Positions 18,806-26,956 of a stretch of DNA of 64,000 nucleotides are shown piece after piece (the first letter of the stretch is position 1; every line of letters starts with the position of its first letter). Below the pieces are notes generated by a model, which ran no database searches, was not told where the DNA came from, and saw only the letters and a list, made by a program, of their open reading frames with translations. Position numbers and translations under genes: made by a program. Source of the DNA: an uncultured Thiohalocapsa sp. (GTDB lineage Bacteria > Pseudomonadota > Gammaproteobacteria > Chromatiales > Chromatiaceae); assembly GCF_913063425.1 (NCBI RefSeq), contig NZ_CAJXYK010000004.1, forward strand, positions 120,370 to 184,369, in the 5' to 3' direction.

Positions 18806-20710
18806 ATGAGTCTGTCACCGCGCCGCCTGCTCGATCTCGATCTGCCCCCGGAAACCATCGACCTGCTGACCGCCGCGCCCAGTGTGACCGTGGCCGGAAC
18901 GCACGCCGAGCTGCTGGAGCTCGCCGTCCGCGATGCGCCTGACGGGGTGCACGAGGTCGCCTACGATGTGCCCGGCATCGGCCCTGTGGTCGAGGCCACG
19001 GTCTGCCGCACCCGCAACGGCATCTGCGCCAACTACACCGAGCCCTACATGCGCCGGCGCGACCCGGACTGCATGGTCATCGGGGACGAGCGCCCCACCG
19101 ACAAGCCGACCTATGTGGAGCGCTTCGGCGAGTCCTTCGAGCCGGTGCGCGAGGCGAGCCTCGCCTGGCTCAAGACCCAGCCGCTCGCCGTGTTCGCCTT
19201 CTACGCCGGGCTGTCCAGCGGGGCGACCCAGGCGCTGGTGATCGCCCCGGACAACGCCGGCTTCTTCGCGCTGGGGCTCGCGCTGCTGCAGGGCATCGTG
19301 CCGGTGGAGGACCTGCCGGACGACTTCCGGCCCAAGGCGATCATCTATGTCGCGCCGCCCTTCCGGCACACCCACTTCGACGGTCGCCAGGTGGTGGTGC
19401 ACAACCGCCGCGACGGCCTGCACGAGCTGTTCAGCTACAACCTCTATCCCGGGCCCAGCGCCAAGAAGGGCGTCTACGGCGTGCTGCTCAACATCGGCGA
19501 GGAGGAGCGCTGGGTGACCATGCACTGCTCCACGGTGCAGGTTGTGACGCCGTACGAGAACAAGGTCGTGATCTCCCACGAGGGCGCCAGCGGCGGCGGC
19601 AAGAGCGAGATGCTGGAGTACGCCCACCGCCAGCCGGACGGCACACTGCTCATCGGCCGCAACCTGGAGACCGGCGAGGAGCGCACCCTGACCCTGCCCC
19701 AGGGCTGCGAGCTGCGCCCGGTGACGGACGACATGGCCCTGTGCCACCCGTCGCTCGAGAAGGGTAACGGCAAGCTGACCCTGATGGACGCGGAAGAGGC
19801 CTGGTTCGTGCGCTGCAACCATATCGAGCGCTACGGCACGGACCCGCACATCGAGGCTCTGACGGTCCATCCCCCCGAGCCGCTGCTGTTCCTGAATATC
19901 CAGGGACGCCCAGGTGCCACCACGCTTCTGTGGGAGCACATCGAGGACGCCCCCGGCGAGCCCTGCCCGAACCCGCGGGTGATCATTCCGCGCAACATCA
20001 TCCCCGAAGTCATCCGCGGCGGCGTGGACGTGGATGTGCGCAGCATGGGCGTGCGCACACCGCCCTGCACGGCGGCGCGGCCGAGCTACGGCATCGTCGG
20101 GCTGTTCCATGTGCTGCCGCCGGCGCTCGGCTGGCTGTGGCGGCTGGTGGCGCCGCGTGGGCATGCCAATCCGAGCATCGTCGAGACCGCCGGCATGACC
20201 GCCGAGGGCGTCGGCTCCTACTGGCCCTTCGCCACCGGGCGCATGGTGGACCACGCGAACCTGCTGCTGAACCAGATCATCGAGACGCCGGAGGTGCGCT
20301 ATGTGCTGATTCCCAACCAGCACATCGGCGCCTGGGACGTGGGCTTCATGCCGCAGTGGATCACCCGCGAGTATCTCGCGCGCCGCGGCGGCGCCCGCTT
20401 CGCCGGCAATCGCCTGCGCCCGTCCCGCTGCCCGCTGCTGGGCTATACGCCGAGCAAGATCATCATGGAGGGCAGCACCATCGGGCATTGGTTCTTCGAG
20501 GTGGACCAGCAGCCCGAGGTGGGTCCGGACGCCTACGACCAGGGTGCCGCCATGCTGACCGAGTTCTTCCAAAAGGAGCTCCGGGCCTTCCTGGGCTCGG
20601 ACCTGCTGCCCACCGGGCAGCGGATCATCGAGTGCTGCCTGGACGGCGGCGGCCTGGAGGACTACGGCCGGCTCCTGGAGCAGCCGTTCCTGGAGCCGGA
20701 CGACGCCTGA
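18806..20710 (+). CDS. DUF4914 family protein with PEPCK/HPr-kinase-like P-loop
   Basis: 634 residues starting at MSLSPRRLLDLDLPP; an in-frame GTG one codon earlier is possible. GGAG lies 12-15 bases upstream. The central P-loop 'GASGGGKSEML' resembles the GxSGxGKS loops of PEP carboxykinase and HPr kinase/phosphorylase. Further ordered blocks are 'YAGLSSGATQALVIAPDNAGFFALGLALLQG', 'IIPRNIIPEVI' and 'YWPFATGRMVDHANLLLNQI'. I recognise the pattern as DUF4914, an uncharacterised family. No signal peptide or membrane helix is present, so it is presumably a cytoplasmic nucleotide-dependent enzyme. A kinase-like gene follows after 12 bases, suggesting joint function. Reaction unknown. Confidence 0.78.
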   Translation: MSLSPRRLLDLDLPPETIDLLTAAPSVTVAGTHAELLELAVRDAPDGVHEVAYDVPGIGPVVEATVCRTRNGICANYTEPYMRRRDPDCMVIGDERPTDKPTYVERFGESFEPVREASLAWLKTQPLAVFAFYAGLSSGATQALVIAPDNAGFFALGLALLQGIVPVEDLPDDFRPKAIIYVAPPFRHTHFDGRQVVVHNRRDGLHELFSYNLYPGPSAKKGVYGVLLNIGEEERWVTMHCSTVQVVTPYENKVVISHEGASGGGKSEMLEYAHRQPDGTLLIGRNLETGEERTLTLPQGCELRPVTDDMALCHPSLEKGNGKLTLMDAEEAWFVRCNHIERYGTDPHIEALTVHPPEPLLFLNIQGRPGATTLLWEHIEDAPGEPCPNPRVIIPRNIIPEVIRGGVDVDVRSMGVRTPPCTAARPSYGIVGLFHVLPPALGWLWRLVAPRGHANPSIVETAGMTAEGVGSYWPFATGRMVDHANLLLNQIIETPEVRYVLIPNQHIGAWDVGFMPQWITREYLARRGGARFAGNRLRPSRCPLLGYTPSKIIMEGSTIGHWFFEVDQQPEVGPDAYDQGAAMLTEFFQKELRAFLGSDLLPTGQRIIECCLDGGGLEDYGRLLEQPFLEPDDA

Positions 20711-20722
20711 CGGGGCCGGCCG

Positions 20723-21643
20723 GTGGAGCGGTTCGAGCACGGTGCCCACCTGTACCGGCACCGGCCCTTCGACGCCGTGCCCGCCCCGCTGCGGCGGCGG
20801 GTCTTCGGCGTCGATTATCTGCAGCTGCGGGGCAAGCAGGCGGGGGACCTCTACGTCACCCGCCACGGCTGGCCGGTGCTCGCCTCCATCCTGCCCTCGC
20901 AGTGGTTCGTGGGTGAGCGCCTGAGCCGCATCGGCCGCCAGCTTGCGGGTGCCACCGGCGCCGTCTACCGGGTGCCGGTGCCGCACCCGGTGTGCCCGCG
21001 CTTCGCGCTGGTGGCGAAGTTCAGCCGCTTCGCACAGGATGCGCTCGTGTCCATCGCCGCCGGCGAGGCGGTGGACTGGGGCGAGCATGACCGCATCGCT
21101 GCCAGCGAATTCCTTTCGCCCTTCGCAGAGGTCGCCCACCTGGAGCGCCTGCGCGCCAGTGCCGGCGCCGGCATCCCCACCAAGGCGCCGCTGGCCATCT
21201 ACTCCCCGGCCACCCGCTACCTGGACTGGGAGCTCGGCCGCGTCAGCCATCGCCGCTGGTGGTACGACCGGGTGCTGGCGGAGGACCAGGCCATGCAGGC
21301 GGAAGGCGCGCGCGTGGCCTACGACTGGGAGCGGTTGTACATCCTGCTGTATCGCTGGATCGACGGCATGGACGCCGAAGAGGCCCATCGGCAGGGCTAT
21401 CTCAGCGATGCCGAGCTGCGCGACCTCACCTTCGGCGCCCGGGACGACCTGCACCGGCTGGGCTGGGAGGTGCTGGACCACAAGCCCCGGCACCTGATCG
21501 TGCGCCCGACGCCGGACGCCAGGGGGCTCGTCCAGCGCCGCGGCCGCACCCTATGGGCGCTGGTGGACTACGAGCTGCTGGTGCCGTACCAGCCGGAAGG
21601 CGCAAACACCCCGGGCACGCAGGCCGGCGAGGGCGCGGCCTGA
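20723..21643 (+). CDS. Uncharacterised protein with kinase-like catalytic motifs, partner of DUF4914
   Basis: 306 residues with a GTG start, 12 bases after the DUF4914 stop. I do not recognise a named family. Several segments resemble a degenerate protein-kinase-like fold in the right order. 'FALVAKFSRFAQDA' could be the beta-3 lysine strand. 'LGWEVLDHKPRHLIVRP' resembles the catalytic loop with Asp and the KP pair, with His in place of the usual Asn. 'WALVDYELL' is in the place of the metal-binding DFG. The region between is rich in Trp, Tyr and Arg. If the reading is right, it is a phosphotransferase or pseudokinase working with its neighbour. The motif assignments are mine and need a fold search. 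Confidence 0.6.
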   Translation: MERFEHGAHLYRHRPFDAVPAPLRRRVFGVDYLQLRGKQAGDLYVTRHGWPVLASILPSQWFVGERLSRIGRQLAGATGAVYRVPVPHPVCPRFALVAKFSRFAQDALVSIAAGEAVDWGEHDRIAASEFLSPFAEVAHLERLRASAGAGIPTKAPLAIYSPATRYLDWELGRVSHRRWWYDRVLAEDQAMQAEGARVAYDWERLYILLYRWIDGMDAEEAHRQGYLSDAELRDLTFGARDDLHRLGWEVLDHKPRHLIVRPTPDARGLVQRRGRTLWALVDYELLVPYQPEGANTPGTQAGEGAA

Positions 21644-21649
21644 CAACCC

Positions 21650-21705
21650 GGGGCCGCCGACGTCCAGTCGGCCCACGCCTGGGGCCGCCGACTTCCAGTC
21701 GGCCC
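21650..21705. repeat. Two REP-like palindromic units
   Basis: Two units of the form GGGGCCGCCGACnTCCAGTC, 31 bases apart, share the GCCGAC-ntcca-GTCGGC core with the six-copy array at 14461. They directly follow the kinase-like gene, the same 3'-flank position as the big array. Confidence 0.85.
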
Positions 21706-22006
21706 AGCTCCGATCCAAGATATCCCGCAGGTACCGCGCTCACGTCCCCGCCCAAAGGCACATCGGACTGACCCGGGCAGACACCACACCCGCTCCGCGC
21801 TGCCGTCCGAGGCCGCCCAAGCGCTCAAAGGCCGTGCTGTGCACCGCCATCCTGATGGCCCACAGCAGCTCAGGCGCGTACCGCACCTCCTCGAACAGCG
21901 CAGGCGGCGGCTGACGCCGCAGGAAGAGTTGCCTGGTGAGCGCGGGGCATTCGGCCCTTGCGTCTCAAGCTCCGGCGCTTTTCCGACAGCGCCGCGCCCG
22001 GCGTTA

Positions 22007-22245
22007 TCCTAGAAGGAGCGGTTGAACGGTCGTCAGGGTGCGTCCCGCGGGGTGCCTGGCAAGGCACAACGACGAGGAATAGTCGTTCTATTCCGAGGAG
22101 TTGTAACGCAGCCAGGCGCCGCGCGGGGCGTGCCATGGCGGCCGTAGCGGCTTTCAGCCGGCAGGTGACGCAGCAAGTACTCCTGAAGTCCCCGGGGCTA
22201 AGGCATTTGCAAGTGCTTGAAAGCGGTCAACTGCTCTTTCTAGGA
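22007..22245. mobile_element. Complete 239-bp MITE-like element
   Basis: Terminal inverted repeats of about 22 bases: left TCCTAGAAGGAGCGGTTGA, right the complement of TCCTAGAAAGAGCAGTTGA. A TTA lies immediately outside each end, as expected of a 3-bp target duplication. Inside is a long imperfect palindrome: GCCTGGC (22054) pairs with GCCAGGC (22111), and GGAATAG-tcgtt-CTATTCC forms the tip. No ORF for a transposase is present, so movement would need an enzyme encoded elsewhere. A related sequence begins at the right edge of the window. It ends 40 bases before the sensor kinase start, so it may supply promoter or RNA-structure signals. Confidence 0.8.
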
Positions 22246-22285
22246 TTATTGCCGCACGCACACCGGGTTTCAGGAGAGGGTCCGA

Positions 22286-24409
22286 ATGACGCGGCACAGA
22301 TCGCGGCCCCAGCACTCCGCCGCCGACAACGGAAAGCCGAACGCTCCTGCCAGCGAGCTGGACGCCATGGCTGCGCGCCTCGATGCCCTCGAGGCGCGTG
22401 TCGCTGCGCTGGAGCGCGAGCGCGCTGCCCTGCGACATCGGCCGGAATCTCCTTCTCCGGTGTCCCCTGCCGATGTGCCGCTGCCGGCGGACGACGACCC
22501 GTTCTGGGTCGTCGGCGAGGACGCGCCCTTGCTGACCCCGGCCCGGCGCCGCGCCTGCGCGGGCGCCTGGGCCATCGACCTTGCGGACCAGCGCTGGTTC
22601 TGGTCCGCGTCGTACTACGACCTGTTCGGCCTGCCCCGGAGCATCAAGCCGTCTCACGAGCACTGGATAGCAAGTATCCATCCGGATGACCGCGCCCGCG
22701 TGGAGGCCGAGTACCGACACGCGCTGGCGGCCGACGGCCTGCAGCACATCGAGTTCCGAATCCTCCGCAACGGCGAGGTGCGCTGGCTGCACAGCGAAGG
22801 TCGGGTGCTCCTCGATGCGGGTCGTCCCGTACGCGTGACAGGTATCGTCTGGGATGTGACGGAGCGCAAACAGGCCGAGGATGCGGCCCGCGCCGCCGAG
22901 AGGCTGGCCCAGCAACGGCTGACGGAGCTGGAGAATCTCTACCGGAATGCGCCGGTGGGCCTGTGCCTGCTGGATCGGGACCTGCGGTACCTGCGCATCA
23001 ACGAGCGGCTCGCCGAGATCAACGGCTTCCCGGCGGCTGCACACCTCGGCAAGACCCTGCGCGAGCTGTTGCCGACGGTGGCGGATGCCACAGAGCCGCT
23101 GCTGCGCGAGGTGATCGCCACCGGCAGACCGCTCTACAACCAGGAGGCCCTTGGCGAAACGCCGTCCCGGCCCGGGGTCGAGCGCAGCTGGCAGACGCAC
23201 GCCTTGCCGGTGCGCGACGTCGAGGGCGACATCACCGGCATCAGCATCGTCGTGGAAGAGACCACGGAGCGCCGGCAGGCCGAGCTTGCGCTGCGCGAGT
23301 CGGCCCGGCGCAAGGACGATTTCCTGGCCGCGCTGGCACACGAGCTGCGCAACCCCCTCGCGCCGCTCGGCACGGGGCTCGACATCATGGCGGAGCAGGG
23401 CCGGGGACTGCCCTGGGCGGAGCAGACGGTGGAGAAGATGCAGCGCCAGCTCTCGCAGCTGGTGCGGCTGGTGGATGACCTGCTGGACGTGAGCCGTATC
23501 GACCGCGGGCGCATCGAGCTGCGGCGCGAGCAGGTCGCCATCGCCGAGGTGCTGGAGCAGGCCGTGGACACCAGCCGCCCGCTTCTCGACGCGCGCCGCC
23601 ACCGGCTGACGCTGGAGCTGCCGCCGGCGCCGCTGCTTGTGGACGCCGACCCCGTGCGCCTGGGCCAGGTTTTCACCAACCTGCTGACCAACGCCGCGCA
23701 CTACACCAAGCCCGACGGCGTGCTGGTGGTGCGGATCAACGCCGTCGCGGGCGAGTGCGTCGTGCGGATCGAGGACAACGGCGTCGGCATTGCCCCGGAG
23801 CTGCTGCCGCGGATCTTCGAGCGGTTCGTCTCCGACCACTCCCAGACCGATGCGCGCGGCCTCGGCATCGGCCTGCACCTGGTGCGCTGTCTGGTGCACC
23901 TGCATGGCGGGCAGGTGGAGGCCCACAGCGACGGGCCGGGCCGCGGCAGCACCTTCGTCGTGCGGCTGCCTTGCCTGGTCGATGCTGAGGTCTGCGAGCA
24001 GCGCCACGTCCCGCCGGCACCCGTCCCTGCGTCCGGCGGGGGGCGCCGCGTGCTCATCGTCGACGACAATCGCGACGCCGCCGACTGCCTCGACCTGATG
24101 CTGCGGTTCCGCGGTCACAACACCCGGGTCGTCTACGACGGATTCTCCGCCCTGCGGGTTGGTGCGGACTTCCGCCCGGATGTCGCCCTCATCGACATCG
24201 GCATGCCGGAGATCGACGGCTGCGAGACCGCCGAGCGCCTGCGCGCCACCGACTGGGGTCGGCACGTGCTGCTGATCGCCGTCACCGGTTGGAGCCAGGA
24301 CGAGGTGCGTGCGCGCACCCGCGCTGCGGGCTTCCATCACCATCTGGTGAAGCCTGTCGCCGCGGCCGTCCTGGGCGAGCTGCTGGCCGCGCCGGCCACA
24401 GTGCCCTAG
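22286..24409 (+). CDS. PAS-containing hybrid sensor histidine kinase/response regulator
   Basis: 707 residues, apparently soluble. A short N-terminal coiled coil (about 22-50) is followed by a PAS/PAC domain (about 90-200, 'IHPDDRARVEAEYRHAL' and 'GIVWDVTERKQAE'). A second PAS/PAC spans about 210-335. HisKA has the phospho-accepting His near 352 in AHELRNPLAP, and the ATPase domain carries 'NLLTNAAHYT' and 'EDNGVGIAPELLPRIFERF'. A C-terminal receiver domain has 'IVDDNRDAA', the phosphorylated Asp in 'LIDIGMPEIDG' and Lys in 'HLVKPV'. All catalytic residues are intact. GGAGAGGG precedes the ATG. No DNA-binding output or partner regulator is adjacent; the signal is presumably an intracellular cofactor or redox cue. 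A MITE lies immediately upstream. Confidence 0.95.
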   Translation: MTRHRSRPQHSAADNGKPNAPASELDAMAARLDALEARVAALERERAALRHRPESPSPVSPADVPLPADDDPFWVVGEDAPLLTPARRRACAGAWAIDLADQRWFWSASYYDLFGLPRSIKPSHEHWIASIHPDDRARVEAEYRHALAADGLQHIEFRILRNGEVRWLHSEGRVLLDAGRPVRVTGIVWDVTERKQAEDAARAAERLAQQRLTELENLYRNAPVGLCLLDRDLRYLRINERLAEINGFPAAAHLGKTLRELLPTVADATEPLLREVIATGRPLYNQEALGETPSRPGVERSWQTHALPVRDVEGDITGISIVVEETTERRQAELALRESARRKDDFLAALAHELRNPLAPLGTGLDIMAEQGRGLPWAEQTVEKMQRQLSQLVRLVDDLLDVSRIDRGRIELRREQVAIAEVLEQAVDTSRPLLDARRHRLTLELPPAPLLVDADPVRLGQVFTNLLTNAAHYTKPDGVLVVRINAVAGECVVRIEDNGVGIAPELLPRIFERFVSDHSQTDARGLGIGLHLVRCLVHLHGGQVEAHSDGPGRGSTFVVRLPCLVDAEVCEQRHVPPAPVPASGGGRRVLIVDDNRDAADCLDLMLRFRGHNTRVVYDGFSALRVGADFRPDVALIDIGMPEIDGCETAERLRATDWGRHVLLIAVTGWSQDEVRARTRAAGFHHHLVKPVAAAVLGELLAAPATVP

Positions 24410-24414
24410 TGCTC

Positions 24415-24510
24415 CAATGCGCAGGTGGCGGGGCGCCCGGATACGCCGCCTTCAGTCGGCATCCCGGGGTAGGCAGACGTCAGTCCACCGCCGGCAGGTG
24501 ATCGCCCAAA
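24415..24510. repeat. Degenerate REP-like unit
   Basis: ACGCCGCCTTCAGTCGGC is a decayed version of the GCCGACTTCCAGTCGGC core, with a further weaker one (GCAGACGTCAGTCCACC) after it. It again follows a gene's 3' end. Assignment rests on the shared core only. Confidence 0.5.
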
Positions 24511-24644
24511 AGGCGCACAGCAGCTCGGGTTGAAATACGGCTGCACCACACCAACGCCCCTGCGGCGGCGGCCCCCGCAAGTTGCTGACGCAGCGGTCGC
24601 TGCACCCCGCAACCGCACTAATACCACACCACCGGAGATCCATC

Positions 24645-24809
24645 ATGCAGATGAACGCCCTCATGGCAGCCGAGCTCACCGTATTCGGGACCTTCGCAGT
24701 CTATTTGGTCTTCGCGCAGCTGAACCACATGAGAAAGCTCAAAGCGCGAGACCAGGCCGAGGCGGCGTCCGCCGACCGGCCCGCCTCCGAACCCGTTCGA
24801 GCTGACTGA
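24645..24809 (+). CDS. Small single-pass membrane protein
   Basis: 54 residues starting at MQMNALMAAEL, chosen because CCGGAGATC sits at ideal distance before this ATG; the tracked ORF starts 21 codons earlier without such a site. One hydrophobic helix (LTVFGTFAVYLVFAQL) is followed by a basic stretch (MRKLKARD) and an acidic tail. The pattern suggests an inner-membrane small protein with its C-terminus in the cytoplasm. No family is recognised. It stands alone between the sensor kinase and convergent corB, with its own leader, so it is probably a genuine independent gene. Confidence 0.65.
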   Translation: MQMNALMAAELTVFGTFAVYLVFAQLNHMRKLKARDQAEAASADRPASEPVRAD

Positions 24810-24856
24810 GAAAGCCCACCGACGGCGCGATCTGCCGGGGTGGGCGCCCCGGTGCG

Positions 24857-26143
24857 TCAGTGCACGCCGGCCGTCACGGCCGCGACGGCGGGCAGGGGCC
24901 CCAGGTGCTTGACGGTCTTCACCGCCTTCTCGTCCGTCTGGATGATCTCCAGCGGGTGGCCGTAGAGCTTGAGGCTGGTGCCGGGGTGCGGGATGGTCTC
25001 CAGGTAGTCGATGATGAGCCCGTTCAGGGTCTTGGGGCCGTGCTTGGGCAGGCTCCAGCGCATGGCGCGGTTCAGCTCGCGGACGTTGATGCTGCAGTCG
25101 ATGAGCAGGCTGCCGTCGTCGGCGCGGTGGATCTCGGGATAGGCATCGGCGGGGTCCGTGGTGAACTCGCCGACGATCTCCTCCAGCAGGTCCGCGAGCG
25201 TCACCAGCCCCTGGAAGTCGCCGTATTCGTCCACCACCAGTGCCACGCGCTCCTTGGCGCGCTGAAAGGCGATGAGCTGCTGGTAGAGCCGGGTGCCCTC
25301 GGGCACGTAGTAGGGCTTGCGGGCGATGGCGCGCAGGCGCTCGCGCACGTCCTCGCCGCCGTCGAGCAGGCCGATGGTATGGCGGGTGTGGAAGATGCCG
25401 ATGACGTTGTCGATGCCGCCGTCGAACAGGGGCAGCCGGGTGTAATTGGCGCGCTTGACGGCGGCGACGATTTCGTCGGTGGGGTCCTGAAGGTCGATAC
25501 CCTCCACCTCGTTGCGGGGGACCATGATGTCCTCCACCACGGCGTTCTCCAGGTCCAGGATGCCGAGCAGCATGTCCCGGGAGCGCTCCGGGATCATGGC
25601 GCCGGCTTCGTTGACCACGGTGCGCAGCTCCTCGCGGCTCAGGGCGGAGCCCTGCTGCGCATCCGGCTGCACGCCGAGCAGGCGCAGCAGGTTGTTGGTG
25701 ACGATGTTCACGGACCACACCACCGGCTGCATCACCTTGAGCAGGGGCGTATAGACATAGGCGGCGGGGTAGGCCAGCACCTCCGGGTGCAGGGCGGCCA
25801 GGGTCTTGGGCGTCACCTCGGCAAAGATCAGGATCACCAGCGTCAGCAGCCCGGCCGCGATGGCGATGGCGCCCTCGCCGCCGAGCTTCAGCGCGATGAC
25901 CGTGGCCAGCGACGACGCCAGGATGTTGACGAAATTGTTGCCGAGCAGGATCAGGCCGATGAGCCGGTCCGGGCGGTCCAGCAGGGCGCGCGCGAGCTTG
26001 GCACCGCGGTGGCCGCTGTCGGCGCGGTGGCGCAGCCGGTAGCGGTTCAGGGTCATCAGCGCCGTCTCGGAGCCCGAGAAGAACCCGGACAGCACCAGCA
26101 GGACCACCAATGAGATCAGCTCGGTGAGGGGCAGTTGGTCCAC
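24857..26143 (-). CDS. CorB/CNNM family transporter-like protein (DUF21-CBS-CorC_HlyC)
   Basis: 428 residues with a GTG start. The N-terminal DUF21 membrane domain has the hallmark 'LVLSGFFSGSETALMTLNRYRLRH', 'LILLGNNFVNILASSLAT' and 'IFAEVTPKTLAAL'. A CBS pair follows ('IMVPRNEVEGIDL', 'VALVVDEYGDFQGLVTLADLLEEIVGEF'), then the C-terminal transporter-associated domain ending 'LEIIQTDEKAVKTVKHLGP'. CNNM/CorB proteins transport or regulate Mg2+ at the inner membrane. It is transcribed in the same direction as the upstream amrA, 138 bases away, and may have its own promoter. E. coli YfjD/CorB is the nearest named relative. Confidence 0.93.
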   Translation of the reverse strand: MDQLPLTELISLVVLLVLSGFFSGSETALMTLNRYRLRHRADSGHRGAKLARALLDRPDRLIGLILLGNNFVNILASSLATVIALKLGGEGAIAIAAGLLTLVILIFAEVTPKTLAALHPEVLAYPAAYVYTPLLKVMQPVVWSVNIVTNNLLRLLGVQPDAQQGSALSREELRTVVNEAGAMIPERSRDMLLGILDLENAVVEDIMVPRNEVEGIDLQDPTDEIVAAVKRANYTRLPLFDGGIDNVIGIFHTRHTIGLLDGGEDVRERLRAIARKPYYVPEGTRLYQQLIAFQRAKERVALVVDEYGDFQGLVTLADLLEEIVGEFTTDPADAYPEIHRADDGSLLIDCSINVRELNRAMRWSLPKHGPKTLNGLIIDYLETIPHPGTSLKLYGHPLEIIQTDEKAVKTVKHLGPLPAVAAVTAGVH

Positions 26144-26281
26144 GGTGGGGCTGTCGGTGGGTTGTGCAGTGGAAGCAGCGGACGCGGGCGCCTGGGCCCG
26201 GTGCCGGAGCTGCGTGGTCTTGGGGTGCCGTCGGCGTCGCTGATGCGCTCGGCTGGTGCTGTACTGCGTGGGCGCAGGCGG

Positions 26282-26956
26282 CTATTCGCCGAAGGATTCG
26301 GTGCGGTAGCGCCAGACCCGCAGCCTGTCGCTCCAATGATCCGGCGGCAGGCCTGCCTTTTCCTTGAGCCGGCGCAGGAAGTCCCTTGGTGTCGGTAATT
26401 GCTCCCACACCGAGGGCAGGAAGGTGCCGCGGCGCCCGGCGTCCGCGAGTATCAGCCCGTCATGGCCGGGCACGAGCTGGGCCAGCAGCGCGTCTTCGCC
26501 CGCGAACCGCAGCTCCACCGCCGGGGTCAGCACCGAGACCTTGATGCACAGTGGGTCCAGCTCGGTGGCCCTCAGCGGCGGAAAGCGCGGGTCCTGGAAG
26601 GCGGCGGCGAAGGCGTTGTCGCAGACATCCAGCGCCAGCGGCTGTGTTGCCTCCAGGTGGCCGATGCAGCCGCGCAGGCGGCGTTGCAGCTCCAGGGTCA
26701 CGAAGGCCGCCCGCGGCAGCGTCAGTGCCGGCGGCTCGGCGGCGAGGTCGAGTGCCGGTGGCCGGCCCGTGTCCAGGCCATGGCGGATGGACCCACGCGC
26801 GATGCTGAGCAGGCGCCGGCGTTGGCTGTCGTCCAGCAGCCGTGCGGGCGCGTTGGCATCGCCGGGGGTGCCGTTGCCTGCGGTGGGCGCGGCGTCGGCA
26901 CCCGGCGGCTGCCCCTGTGCGCGCGCGCTGTCGTCAGCCGAAGGCATAGGCACCAT
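26282..26956 (-). CDS. amrA: AmmeMemoRadiSam system protein A (AMMECR1 domain)
   Basis: 224 residues. After a ~40-residue Ala/Pro-rich extension, the AMMECR1 fold begins at 'LDDSQRRRLLSIARGSIRHGL', with the near-invariant 'LRGCIGHLEATQPLALDVCDNAFAAAFQDPRFPPL'. Two in-frame ATGs occur at the start (MVPMPS); either can be used. The start overlaps the end of amrB by 23 bases, so the two are translated together. AMMECR1 proteins recur next to Memo-like and radical SAM genes in bacteria and archaea, but the reaction of the trio is unresolved. The conserved cysteine in RGCIG is the best candidate functional residue. Confidence 0.92.
   Translation of the reverse strand: MVPMPSADDSARAQGQPPGADAAPTAGNGTPGDANAPARLLDDSQRRRLLSIARGSIRHGLDTGRPPALDLAAEPPALTLPRAAFVTLELQRRLRGCIGHLEATQPLALDVCDNAFAAAFQDPRFPPLRATELDPLCIKVSVLTPAVELRFAGEDALLAQLVPGHDGLILADAGRRGTFLPSVWEQLPTPRDFLRRLKEKAGLPPDHWSDRLRVWRYRTESFGE

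Larger units (their letters stand above)
21644..22285. other. Intergenic region with REP-like units and a MITE
   Basis: 642 bases without an intact gene. It contains two REP-like units (21650-21705), a complete MITE-like element (22007-22245) and the leader of the sensor kinase. Between the repeats, the minus strand encodes a short open stretch ('LFEEVRYAPELLWAIRMAV', about 21800-21940) with protein-like composition. It lacks a plausible start and may be a gene relic. Confidence 0.7.

Noticed and set aside
18815-21493. 892-aa minus-strand ORF opposite DUF4914 and its partner
   Set aside because: Shadow of two coherent plus-strand genes; composition is Ala/Gly/His/Gln-rich with no family motifs.
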